From positions 1 through 38,081 of the forward strand of contig CAAEDU010000047.1 in the NCBI GenBank assembly GCA_900754695.1: 38,081 nt of DNA. The letters are read 5' to 3'. The position numbers and the translations under genes were made by a program. Below, one piece after another: positions 8,571 through 15,998 of the stretch; positions within the stretch are counted from its first letter, which is position 1, and the number at the start of each line of letters is the position of its first letter. The notes under the pieces are model-generated. The model worked only from the letters and a program-made list of their open reading frames with translations, was not told where the DNA came from and made no database searches. Source of the DNA: Clostridia bacterium. GTDB lineage: Bacteria > Bacillota > Clostridia > Christensenellales > CAG-917.

Positions 8571-9818
8571 TCAATACAGTTTCTCGTAATTGCCGTTCTC
8601 GGCGATGAGCGTGCGCACGATCTCCTCGTTCCTTGCGCGGATCTTCTCGTTGACGCGGCGGTTGAAATCCCCTTTGTCGCTGTTGGCAAAGTCAACCTGA
8701 AAGACGGGCAGGACCCTCAGCCATTCGTCGAAATCCTCGTTTTCGAGGAGAGAAAGGTTATAATCTTCCGCGAATTTTACAAGCGACCACGCCCCGATGT
8801 CGCGGAGCACGTCGCCCACGCTCTCCACCGAAAGGGACGCCTGCGTCTGATTGATGCGGAGCTTCCAGCGGTAAAGCGACTGCGCGCGGACTTCAAAAAC
8901 GTAGTCGTCGATCTCCTCCGTCAGCACATCCTCGCCCATGCGGCTGTGCCATTGGTGCGCAAGGGTCGAGTCCACGTCAAAGAAATAGTCGGAATGAGCG
9001 CTCTTTTCCGTCTCCGCCTGCGGGAGGTCCTCCCGCCTGTCCAGGAGCACCACGCCCGCGGAGGTGCGGCTTTCCGTCACAGCGTTGTAGCGAAGGTCCC
9101 TCATGCGCACTCTGCCCTCTTCCGCAAACTCGGAGTCGAACACGTTCACCTTGTCGTAGTGCACATAGTCGTATATGTTTTTGCCGTCCAACGTCACTCC
9201 CTCCAGCCAATCGTGGAAGGTGTGGAAGCTCTGATCCTCGCCGAACCATGTGCTTTGGAATAGGAGCACCACCACTTCGCCCCGGTGATCCGCAAGGAAG
9301 CGCAGCACATCCTTGACATCCTCTTCGAACTTCCTGCCGATGATGGAGTGAGAGGCGTACCAATCGTTGTCGTAATATGTATATTTGAAGTGGACGAAGC
9401 GCACCCCCTGCATGAGCAGCTCATGCGGCGACACCGTCTGCGTCACCGACATGCGATATTGAAACCCCGCGCTCACGGGATAAAGCTGCTCAAAGACATC
9501 GCTCTTGGGGTTGTCGTCGATGGGGTTGCCGGGCTCGAGCGACGCGGTGTTGGCGTCATGTGCCCCGAGCATCGCGATGTCGATGATGCGGGGATCGGCA
9601 TCGGTGATGCCCTCGATGTCGGCAAGCACGGTGCCGTACGCCCCGCCCGTGTTCCCGCGCCCTACGCCGAGGGAATTGACATTGAGCACTATGGTGAAAA
9701 ACAGCGTGAACGCCACGACGAGGACGAGCAGCACGGCGACGATCTTCGCCGCTCTCTTCCTCTTCACCCGACGGCTTATCTCCTCCTCCCTCTCTGCGGG
9801 AAGCAGCGCAACTCTCAT
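8571..9818 (-). CDS. Membrane-anchored PI-PLC X-domain-like phosphodiesterase
   Basis: 415 residues. A basic cytoplasmic tail and one transmembrane anchor (about 24-47) are followed by an extracytoplasmic domain resembling phosphatidylinositol-specific phospholipase C. The first catalytic His is in IAMLGAHDAN (His87), the second in WYASHS (His157), and the family's beta-strand segment appears as FLADHRGEVVVLLF. Family enzymes cleave phosphoinositides or glycolipids without metal, by acid-base catalysis with two His. No disulphide-forming Cys are seen. I chose the ATG at 9818 (AAGGAG at good spacing) over one 33 bases upstream. The C-terminal 120 residues are helical and unfamiliar. The substrate is unknown; the coupled phosphatase suggests a phosphoester pathway. 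Confidence 0.78.
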   Translation of the reverse strand: MRVALLPAEREEEISRRVKRKRAAKIVAVLLVLVVAFTLFFTIVLNVNSLGVGRGNTGGAYGTVLADIEGITDADPRIIDIAMLGAHDANTASLEPGNPIDDNPKSDVFEQLYPVSAGFQYRMSVTQTVSPHELLMQGVRFVHFKYTYYDNDWYASHSIIGRKFEEDVKDVLRFLADHRGEVVVLLFQSTWFGEDQSFHTFHDWLEGVTLDGKNIYDYVHYDKVNVFDSEFAEEGRVRMRDLRYNAVTESRTSAGVVLLDRREDLPQAETEKSAHSDYFFDVDSTLAHQWHSRMGEDVLTEEIDDYVFEVRAQSLYRWKLRINQTQASLSVESVGDVLRDIGAWSLVKFAEDYNLSLLENEDFDEWLRVLPVFQVDFANSDKGDFNRRVNEKIRARNEEIVRTLIAENGNYEKLY

Positions 9819-9867
9819 GACCCCTCTCCTTCTCATTTGCGACGCGCGCACGCGCGCTTACCATAAC

Positions 9868-9896
9868 ATTATATATTCCCGCGCGCGAAATTTCAA
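9868..9896 (-). promoter_or_regulatory. Strong sigma-A promoter of the PLC/phosphatase operon
   Basis: On the minus strand TTGAAA (9891-9896) is followed after 17 bp by a perfect TATAAT (9868-9873). A GC palindrome (about 9844-9857) lies between the promoter and the ribosome site. Confidence 0.85.
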
Positions 9897-10204
9897 CGCC
9901 TATCTTCGGAGCCCCGCCATCACTCTCTTCCGCGCCGCCGTCACGTCTCACCCGCGCAGCCTCCCCCGTCCCGCGGCCTCACCGGTCACTCCTCTCACAT
10001 CACAACGCCACTCACATCACAACGCCACGCACGCCTTGTCACCAACAACACTACGCCGCACCCGGCGGTGCCCCCACGCCATCGCACAAAACCGACAGTT
10101 GTCGGAAAGGGGCGCAATGGCGTGTCGAAAACAGGCAAGTATTCTATAAAACGGCGAAAACTATTATACTTTTCCGCGTTTTTAATAGTACTTTTCCGCA
10201 AAAC
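9897..10204. other. Gene-free stretch, low-complexity C-rich on plus strand
   Basis: No gene recognised. The plus strand is rich in C/A runs with repeated 'cacaacgcca' words near 10007-10030. An 11-bp direct repeat (TACTTTTCCGC) occurs at 10167-10177 and 10189-10199, 22 bp apart, i.e. two helical turns, which would suit an operator. Confidence 0.4.
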
Positions 10205-10365
10205 CCCACTGAACAGTAGGGGCGGGAAAATTCCGCGGGTTTTCTCTCCTTCTTGTGGATCCGTGGTGATTTTACGGTTTTCGGGCTGAGAAAGGATTCT
10301 TTTGCGGGCTTTCCGACCGCCCCTTTTGGTGGGACGAGAGCGCGTTTTTCGCGCGCTCCTTTTAT
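10205..10365 (+). ncRNA. Candidate structured RNA ending in a hairpin
   Basis: Seen: a closing stem CCCAC (10205-10209) with GTGGG (10329-10333), stacked after an internal loop (TGAACAGT/TTTG) on an 8-bp stem AGGGGCGG (10218-10225) with CCGCCCCT (10317-10324), enclosing about 90 nt that can form further hairpins. A GAGCGCG/CGCGCTC hairpin (10338-10358) and CTTTTATT follow, resembling a terminator on the plus strand. No known RNA family sequence motif was recognised; a 6S-like rod is possible. No clear -35/-10 pair was found upstream, so orientation and reality are uncertain. Confidence 0.3.
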
Positions 10366-10436
10366 TACGTTGTTTCTTTTGCTTATTCTTTTCTTACCCG
10401 CCACGCTCGTCTCCGAACCGCCTTGCCCTCGCAAAA

Positions 10437-10475
10437 GCAAAGCCCCGCATACCGCGGGGCTTTGCTCCTTTTTTT
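10437..10475. terminator. Strong intrinsic terminator, probably bidirectional
   Basis: Perfect 12-bp stem GCAAAGCCCCGC (10437-10448) with GCGGGGCTTTGC (10454-10465), loop ATACC. A TTTTTTT run follows on the plus strand and TTTTG on the minus strand. It lies about 150 bp past the trpB-like gene, whose transcript it would end on the minus strand, and could also stop a plus-strand RNA from the gene-free stretch. Confidence 0.85.
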
Positions 10476-10620
10476 AGTTCTTTTGCCGACGGTCTCTCGC
10501 CGTCACCAACCGCCGACGCTTTTCTGCCCGCGACGGTTTGACGCTGCCCTTCGACATCCCTCTCCGCAGCGGAGCGCGGATGTTGCCGCGCGCCCGTCGG
10601 GAGGGGTCGACGGTGCTGTG

Positions 10621-11997
10621 TCAGATCTTAGGCATATCCTTCTCGGATTCCGCGAGGGATTCGTCCGTGGGGGGAGCATCCTTGAGCTCTCCCTTCATAT
10701 AGCGGTCGTAGGAGATCATGTCGAAATATCCCGTGCCGGTGAGACCGAAGAGGATGACCTTCTTCTCCCCCGTCTCCTTGCACTTCCTCGCCTCGTCCAT
10801 CGTCACCTTGATGGCGTGGGCGGACTCGGGTGCGGGAAGAATGCCTTCCACTCTTGCGAACTCGATCGCCGCCTTGAACACGTCCACCTGGCTCACCGCT
10901 CTCGCCTCGTTGATGTAGCCGTCGTGATAGAGCTGGCTGAGGATGGGGCTCATGCCGTGATATCTCAGTCCGCCCGCGTGCGAGGGTGCGGGCATGAAGC
11001 CGCTGCCCAGGGTGTACATCTTGGCAAGCGGCGTGACCTTGCCCGTGTCGCAGAAGTCGTAGGCGAACTTGCCGCGAGTGAGAGAGGGGCAGCTCATGGG
11101 CTCGACGGCGATGAAGTAGGGGGCTCTCTCCCCTTTAAGTTTGTCGCGCATGAAGGGGGACATAAGACCGCCGAGGTTGCTGCCGCCGCCCGCACACCCG
11201 ATGACCATGTCGGGATAGACGCCGTATTTCTCCATCGCGGTCTTGCTCTCAAGCCCGATGACGGACTGGTGCAGCACCACTTGGTTCAGCACGCTGCCAA
11301 GCACATAGCGGGTGTTGGGCTTGGTGAGCGCCACTTCCACCGCCTCGGAGATGGCGGTGCCCAGGCTGCCGCCGGTGTTGTCGGGGTGTTCCGCCAGTAT
11401 TTTCCTGCCCACCGCCGTGGTGTCGGAGGGGGAAGGGATGACATTCGCGCCGTAGACGTTCATGAGCGTCCTGCGCTGCGGCTTCTGCTCGTAGGAGCAG
11501 CGCACCATATAAACGGTGAGGTCCAGCCCGAAATAGCCGCACGCCATGGAGAGCGCCGTGCCCCATTGTCCCGCCCCCGTCTCGGTGGTGACGCCGGTGA
11601 GCCCTTGCTCCTTGGCGTAGTAAGCCTGCGCGATGGCGCTGTTGAGCTTGTGCGAGCCGCTGGTGTTGTTGCCCTCGAACTTATAGTATATCTCGGCGGG
11701 CGTGTCCAGATATTTTTCCAGGCAATATGCACGCACGAGGGGGGAGGGACGGTACATCTTGTAGAAGTCGCGCACGGGCGCGGGGATCTCGATATAAGCG
11801 TCCTTGTCATTCAGCTCCTGTTTTGCAAGCTCGGTGCAGAACACCGGCTCCAGCTCCGCAAGCGTCACGGGCTCGTGCGTTGCCGGATTGAGGAGGGGAC
11901 GGTGATCGGTGCGCATATCGGCACGCACGTTGTACCATTCCTTGGGCAGCTCGTTTTCTGTCAGGTAGATTTTGTAAGGGATCTCTTGTTTGCTCAT
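10621..11997 (-). CDS. trpB: Tryptophan synthase beta chain, TrpB2 type
   Basis: 458-residue PLP enzyme of the long TrpB2 class (classical TrpB1 is about 400). It joins indole and serine to make tryptophan. The PLP lysine is Lys117 in the motif NNTSGSHKLNSA, and the phosphate-binding loop is GCAGGGSNLGG. TETGAGQWG and the C-terminal GLTGTGYFDM are also typical. TrpB2 often works on free indole without TrpA; no trpA or other trp gene is nearby, so indole salvage is likely. GGAGG sits 8 bases before the ATG. It is a single-gene unit under a T-box leader responding to uncharged tRNA-Trp. Confidence 0.92.
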   Translation of the reverse strand: MSKQEIPYKIYLTENELPKEWYNVRADMRTDHRPLLNPATHEPVTLAELEPVFCTELAKQELNDKDAYIEIPAPVRDFYKMYRPSPLVRAYCLEKYLDTPAEIYYKFEGNNTSGSHKLNSAIAQAYYAKEQGLTGVTTETGAGQWGTALSMACGYFGLDLTVYMVRCSYEQKPQRRTLMNVYGANVIPSPSDTTAVGRKILAEHPDNTGGSLGTAISEAVEVALTKPNTRYVLGSVLNQVVLHQSVIGLESKTAMEKYGVYPDMVIGCAGGGSNLGGLMSPFMRDKLKGERAPYFIAVEPMSCPSLTRGKFAYDFCDTGKVTPLAKMYTLGSGFMPAPSHAGGLRYHGMSPILSQLYHDGYINEARAVSQVDVFKAAIEFARVEGILPAPESAHAIKVTMDEARKCKETGEKKVILFGLTGTGYFDMISYDRYMKGELKDAPPTDESLAESEKDMPKI

Positions 11998-12174
11998 AGG
12001 AATTACCTCCGTTTTTTATTTTTCTGCCGGCAACGCCGTCAAAAATGCTTTTTTTGCCCGTGTGCCCCCTTTTGGCACACGTTTCGTGTTTCAGCGCCTG
12101 CCACCCCCTCATCGCAACACGCATCGTGTTCTCAGCCGAGAGAGGCTTCGCGCCCGCATCTTGCCACGGACAAT

Positions 12175-12411
12175 AAAAAACCCGACAGCAAGACTTGCTG
12201 TCGGGGACAAAGTCAAAGACTCTGCGGTGCCACCCCGCTTGACACGGCATCGCTGCCGCACCCTCTCATCGACTGCCAACACAGTCAGGCTTCTTACGCG
12301 AGCTTTACGTCCTCGGCTACTCGTCACCTTTCGCCTCAGCCCTCCGGGGCCCATATTATCGGGTTCGGTCCCTGCCGGCATCACACCATCGCCGACTCTC
12401 TCTCAGTCCGT
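12175..12411 (-). promoter_or_regulatory. T-box leader (tRNA-Trp sensing) of trpB
   Basis: On the minus strand the T-box core GGGGTGGCACCGC (12224-12236) is followed by an intrinsic terminator: CCCGACAGC/GCTGTCGGG stem (12181-12205) and TTTTTT (12175-12180). The 5' part starts with the usual GAGAGAG purine run (about 12396-12404), and an AGTAG S-turn-like element is present. A UGG triplet at 12351-12353, preceded by GATAATA and followed by GCCCCGGAG, sits where the specifier is expected, which fits tryptophan. The specifier was placed by eye. Confidence 0.88.
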
Positions 12412-12452
12412 CTCCCGTTTTCTTCCCGTCAACGGTTTGTTAAGTTGTTTTT

Positions 12453-12481
12453 ATGCTATCACCGCATTTTCCCCCTGTCAA
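12453..12481 (-). promoter_or_regulatory. Promoter of the T-box/trpB unit
   Basis: Minus strand: perfect TTGACA (12476-12481), 17-bp spacer, TAGCAT (12453-12458), about 40 bp before the T-box purine run. Confidence 0.75.
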
Positions 12482-12924
12482 CGGATTTTGACCCGCTTTT
12501 TCAAATTTTCCGCCCGATCAAGCCCTAACGCGCGCCGAGCGCGCACCCGTGCACACACATGCTCGTGCGCACGATGAATTATTGTTGTGCCGCGTCGTCC
12601 GACAAATTTTCCCCCGTGCGCTTCACTCAAATGCCGAGCGCTCCCGCACAAGCTCCTTTTCCGCGCACGGCAGCACGCGCTGTCCGCAAGCGCCACGCAT
12701 TTAACAAGAGAGAAAGCGGCTGGCGCCGAAAACACATGCGCAAAACCACAGGCGGATCAGCATGATCTTGTGCGCTCGACAAAGAGTTGTCCGACCGCAT
12801 ACGGCATGTTTTGCATCGAATGATTATAGTTAATTTTTGCAGATGCTCGGGATATTCGGGGTATCGGCGCAAGACGCGGCGCGAAATGCCTGCGGGAATT
12901 CGCAAAAAAACAGGTCATAAATGC
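12482..12924. other. Gene-free stretch between divergent trpB and ABC transporter units
   Basis: No gene, RNA or repeat family recognised. It holds several GC-alternating palindromes (for example near 12529-12545 and 12550-12575) and short open frames without ribosome sites. Confidence 0.4.
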
Positions 12925-12953
12925 TTTACAAGTTTAGCGAGATAAAGTATAAT
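12925..12953 (+). promoter_or_regulatory. Promoter of the amino acid ABC transporter operon
   Basis: TTTACA (12925-12930), 17-bp spacer, perfect TATAAT (12948-12953). The leader is short; a GCCGC-CTTTT-GCGGC hairpin (12966-12980) sits just before the AGGAGG site. Confidence 0.88.
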
Positions 12954-12994
12954 GACACGGTAATCGCCGCCTTTTGCGGCATCAGGAGGAATGT

Positions 12995-13801
12995 ATGAAA
13001 AAGAAGATCTTCGCACTCGTGCTCGTCGTGGCACTCGTCGCGTCCGTCGCCGTCGGCCTCGCCGCCTGCAACGATAAGGACGGCAACATCGTCACCGTCG
13101 GATATACGCTTTATTCGCCCATGAACTATATGGAGAACGGCGAACTCGTCGGCTTTGATACGGAACTCGCAAAGGCAGTCTTTGCGGAACTCGGCTATGA
13201 CAAGGTCATCTTCAAGGAGATCAACTGGGGACAAAAATATGTCGAGCTCAATTCCGGTTCCGTGGACTGTTTGTGGAACGGCTTCACCGCCAACGGATCC
13301 GATGACGGCACCCCGCGCGACCAACTTGTCGACTTCTCTTACAAGTACATGATCAACAAGCAATGCGTCGTCGTGAAGAAGGACAGCGCCTACACTTCTT
13401 TCGCGGACCTCAATGTCAACACGGTCAGCGGTGCCTTCGAGACCGGCAGCGCGGGCGAGGAATATGTCGAGACCAATATGCCCGACTGTGTCCACAAGGG
13501 CGCAACGTCCCAGATGACCGCACTCACCGAGGTCAACACCGGTGCCTCTCAATTTGCCGTTGTTGACTACCTGCTCGCCAACAGCATCGTCGGCGCGGGC
13601 GACTATTCCGGCCTGAAGATCATCGACGAACTCAGCTCCGACGATGAGCAATATGCAATCGGTTTCAGGAAAGGTGACGCGCTCCGTGACCGTGTGAACG
13701 AAGTGCTCGAGAAGTTCATCGAGGACGGCACCACCCTTGAGATCGCCGAGAAATACGGCTTGCAGAACGCCCTGATCACGGACTATTCCGTGCTCGGCTA
13801 A
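12995..13801 (+). CDS. Amino acid ABC transporter substrate-binding lipoprotein
   Basis: 268-residue family 3 extracellular solute-binding protein, anchored as a lipoprotein: signal peptide with lipobox L22-A23-A24-Cys25. The mature part begins with VTVGYTLYSPMNYMENGELVGFDTELAKAV in spirit of the ligand-binding motif (PMNY, G-F-D-x-E-L-A), and ends with the typical EKYGL helix. It captures a polar amino acid outside the membrane and delivers it to the permease encoded next; the exact ligand cannot be told. AGGAGG lies 5 bases before the ATG at 12995; an in-frame ATG 21 bases upstream lacks a site. First gene of a three-gene operon. Confidence 0.93.
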   Translation: MKKKIFALVLVVALVASVAVGLAACNDKDGNIVTVGYTLYSPMNYMENGELVGFDTELAKAVFAELGYDKVIFKEINWGQKYVELNSGSVDCLWNGFTANGSDDGTPRDQLVDFSYKYMINKQCVVVKKDSAYTSFADLNVNTVSGAFETGSAGEEYVETNMPDCVHKGATSQMTALTEVNTGASQFAVVDYLLANSIVGAGDYSGLKIIDELSSDDEQYAIGFRKGDALRDRVNEVLEKFIEDGTTLEIAEKYGLQNALITDYSVLG

Positions 13802-13815
13802 GACCAATTACGTTG

Positions 13816-13845
13816 CGCAAAGGAGGCTTTATCGCCTCCTTTGCG
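13816..13845 (+). other. 12-bp hairpin between binding protein and permease genes
   Basis: Perfect stem CGCAAAGGAGGC (13816-13827) with GCCTCCTTTGCG (13834-13845), loop TTTATC, without a U-tract. Such intercistronic hairpins after binding-protein genes protect or partly terminate the mRNA, giving more binding protein than permease. It also hides the only AGGAGG in the gap, leaving the permease start without a visible ribosome site. Confidence 0.75.
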
Positions 13846-13856
13846 TCGAATAAACT

Positions 13857-14549
13857 ATGACTTTCGGAGAAGTATTCATCTATTTGTTGGACGGGTTCAG
13901 ATATACCTGTCTCATCTTTTTTTTCACGCTGCTGTTTTCGCTGCCGCTCGGTCTGCTCATGAGTTTTTGCTCGATGAGCAAGGTGAAAATTGTCAGCGTG
14001 ATAATGCGTTTGATCGTATGGGTCATCCGCGGCATCCCGCTGATGTTGCAGATCTTCATGATCTACTACCTCCCCGGGCTCATCGGCACCGATAACGCAT
14101 TCGCACAGATCGACACCTACTTCATCGTACACTACGGACTGACGGACATGGGACGGTTCATCGCGGTCATAATCGCGTTCTCCGTCAATTACGCCGCCTA
14201 CTTCTCCGAGATCTTCCGCGGCGGCATCGAGTCCATCCCCAAGGGACAGTACGAAGCGGCGCAGGTGCTCGGGATGACGCGCGGACAAGTGTTCTTCCGC
14301 ATCATCCTGCCGCAGGTGGTGAAGCGCATCCTGCCGCCCATGTCGAACGAGATCATCACTCTCGTCAAGGATACGGCACTTTCAAGGGTCATCCTCATCT
14401 CCGAGCTCATCATGCAGGCGGAAAAGCTGCTGGCACAGGCGCTCATATGGCCGATATTCTTCACGGGGCTGTTCTATCTCATATTCGTCGGCATCTTGAC
14501 CCTCATCTTCCGTGCGGCGGAGAAAAAGCTGAGCTACTACAAGGTGTGA
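13857..14549 (+). CDS. Amino acid ABC transporter permease (HisM/GlnP family)
   Basis: 230-residue integral membrane permease with about five hydrophobic segments, the family's usual length. The cytoplasmic EAA loop that docks on the ATPase is clear (YEAAQVLGMTRGQVFFRIILPQ, about 124-145). The N-terminal half shows the conserved WVIRGIPLMLQIF segment. Only one permease gene is present, so it probably acts as a homodimer. No ribosome site precedes the ATG; translation may depend on coupling across the hairpin. The ATPase gene follows after one base. Confidence 0.93.
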   Translation: MTFGEVFIYLLDGFRYTCLIFFFTLLFSLPLGLLMSFCSMSKVKIVSVIMRLIVWVIRGIPLMLQIFMIYYLPGLIGTDNAFAQIDTYFIVHYGLTDMGRFIAVIIAFSVNYAAYFSEIFRGGIESIPKGQYEAAQVLGMTRGQVFFRIILPQVVKRILPPMSNEIITLVKDTALSRVILISELIMQAEKLLAQALIWPIFFTGLFYLIFVGILTLIFRAAEKKLSYYKV

Positions 14550-14550
14550 T

Positions 14551-15555
14551 ATGGCAATACTCGAAGTGAAAGGTCTCAAAAAGAGTTTCGGCGCCCACGA
14601 GGTGCTGAAAGGCATCGATTTCGAGCTCAACCGCGGCGAGGTGCTTGCCATCATCGGCTCTTCGGGCAGCGGCAAGACCACCCTGCTCAGATGCCTCAAT
14701 TTCCTGGAAACGGCGGACGAAGGCAGCATCACCGTCAACGGCGAAGTACTCTTCGACGGTGCGCAAGCGGAGAAGAAAAACTCCGAGGACATCCGCAAAA
14801 AGAGGTTGCATTTCGGGCTGGTGTTCCAGCAGTTCAACCTCTTCCCGCACTACAACGCCATCACCAACATCAAGCTTGCGGCGGAGCTTCTCGGCAAGGA
14901 AAAGAGCCGCAAGGAATGCGCTGCGATAGATGCGGAAAGGCGGCGCGAAAGATCCGCTCTCACCGCCTCGCAAAAGGCGGAACTCGCAGCGCTCGAAAAT
15001 GACGGCAAACTCACAAAGCAGGAGTTAAAGGCGGCAAAGAAGCAGCTTAAAGCCTCGCACCGTGCAAAACTCATCGAGTTTGACGATGTGACGGCGGCGA
15101 AAAAGACCGCCGTGCGCGAGCGCCTTTTCGGGGACATCGACAGGCGCGCGCAGGCGCTCCTCGACCGCGTGGGTCTCGGTGACCGCGCAAAGGCGTATCC
15201 GTGCGAACTTTCCGGCGGACAGCAACAGCGCATCGCGATAGCGCGCGCACTTGCGCTCTCCCCCGACATCCTGTGCTTCGACGAGCCGACCTCCGCGCTC
15301 GACCCCGAGCTCACGGGCGAAGTGCTGAAAGTCATCAAGGGGCTGAAATCGGGCGACAGCACCATGATCGTGGTCACGCACGAGATGGACTTCGCGCATG
15401 GCGTCGCGGACAAGGTCATCTTCATGGCGGACGGCGTCATCGAGGAAATGGGCTCGCCCTATCAGATCTTCGAGGAGCCGCAGAGCGAAAAGACCAAAGC
15501 CTTCCTGCAGAAGTCCCGCGAGCAGACCCTCGGCGACGCTCCGGAGGCAGTCTGA
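14551..15555 (+). CDS. Amino acid ABC transporter ATPase with an internal helical insertion
   Basis: 334-residue GlnQ/HisP-type ATPase; the family norm is about 240-250. Walker A GSSGSGKT (36-43), Q-loop VFQQFNLFPH (91-100), signature LSGGQQQ (220-226), Walker B ILCFDEP (240-246) and the switch His277 are intact. About 80 extra residues (roughly 117-195), very rich in Lys, Glu, Ala and Arg and predicted coiled coil, sit between the Q-loop and the signature, within the helical subdomain. Composition and codon use do not change there, so it is not an obvious frameshift or a recent insertion. It powers uptake with the two upstream gene products; the ATG is one base past the permease stop, with AAGGTG upstream. 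Confidence 0.92.
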   Translation: MAILEVKGLKKSFGAHEVLKGIDFELNRGEVLAIIGSSGSGKTTLLRCLNFLETADEGSITVNGEVLFDGAQAEKKNSEDIRKKRLHFGLVFQQFNLFPHYNAITNIKLAAELLGKEKSRKECAAIDAERRRERSALTASQKAELAALENDGKLTKQELKAAKKQLKASHRAKLIEFDDVTAAKKTAVRERLFGDIDRRAQALLDRVGLGDRAKAYPCELSGGQQQRIAIARALALSPDILCFDEPTSALDPELTGEVLKVIKGLKSGDSTMIVVTHEMDFAHGVADKVIFMADGVIEEMGSPYQIFEEPQSEKTKAFLQKSREQTLGDAPEAV

Positions 15556-15576
15556 CCGCAGCGTTCCGCTGCCCGC

Positions 15577-15626
15577 GGCGCGGAACTGCTCTCACCTCAA
15601 AGCAAGAGATCTTCGGATGATGTTGC
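15577..15626 (+). repeat. Dispersed intergenic repeat, module A, copy 1
   Basis: 50 bp matching 17170-17219 in 46 positions (begins GGCGCGGAACTGCTC, ends GGATGATGTTGC). It lies just past the ABC operon and about 370 bp upstream of guaA. Confidence 0.85.
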
Positions 15627-15789
15627 TTCGGGGGGGGGCGCAAAGCGGCGCAGTGTGGGATCCTCGCCGAAAAATTTCCCGGTGGGGTCAAAGCAAGCAC
15701 GATTTGCGAGGGAAATGAGCCGAAGGCTTTAATGCGGGCGCCTTGCAGGGGGGCAAGGTGTCGCGAACTTTGCCTTGCGGCGACATGGC

Positions 15790-15821
15790 GCAGGCAATAA
15801 TATGCATATCGGCAAGTTGCG
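15790..15821 (+). repeat. Dispersed intergenic repeat, module B, copy 1
   Basis: 32 bp (GCAGGCAATAATATGCATAT and onward to GGCAAGTTGCG) matching 17231-17262 in 27 positions. Here modules A and B are 163 bp apart; in copy 2 only 11 bp. Confidence 0.7.
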
Positions 15822-15827
15822 ATAAAG

Positions 15828-15855
15828 ACCGCGCCCCGAGGGTGCGGTTTTTCTC
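15828..15855 (+). terminator. Intrinsic terminator upstream of guaA
   Basis: Stem ACCGCGCCC (15828-15836) with GGGTGCGGT (15840-15848), including one G-U pair, loop CGA, followed by TTTTCT. It ends readthrough from the ABC transporter operon before the guaA promoter. Confidence 0.8.
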
Positions 15856-15909
15856 TTGGGGACGGAAAGCATTTTTCCGCAGGATTTTTCCCGCCCGCCG
15901 TTCGCGCGC

Positions 15910-15938
15910 TTGTGCAAACGGAAAATTTGTTGTATAAT
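15910..15938 (+). promoter_or_regulatory. Promoter of guaA
   Basis: TTGTGC (15910-15915), 17-bp spacer, perfect TATAAT (15933-15938), about 60 bp before the start codon. No purine riboswitch recognised. Confidence 0.7.
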
Positions 15939-15998
15939 TCTCCTGAATTAAATTGCGAACGGGCGTCGGCGCTCCGCGCGCCTCGTCAAGGAGGACCA

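Noticed and set aside
10144..10440. Minus-strand 98-codon frame in the gene-free stretch
   Set aside because: It would start at TTG inside a terminator stem, without a ribosome site or recognisable content.
10423..12528. Plus-strand open frame of 701 codons across trpB and the T-box
   Set aside because: It runs antisense through a clear trpB gene, terminator and T-box; composition is a mirror of trpB codons.
12926..13807. Minus-strand open frame opposite the binding-protein gene
   Set aside because: The plus strand has promoter, AGGAGG, lipobox and family 3 binding-protein motifs; the minus frame is its shadow.
15912..15998. Upstream extension of guaA to 346 residues
   Set aside because: It covers the promoter -10 and leader, shows no GATase similarity, and AAGGAGG precedes the ATG at 15999.
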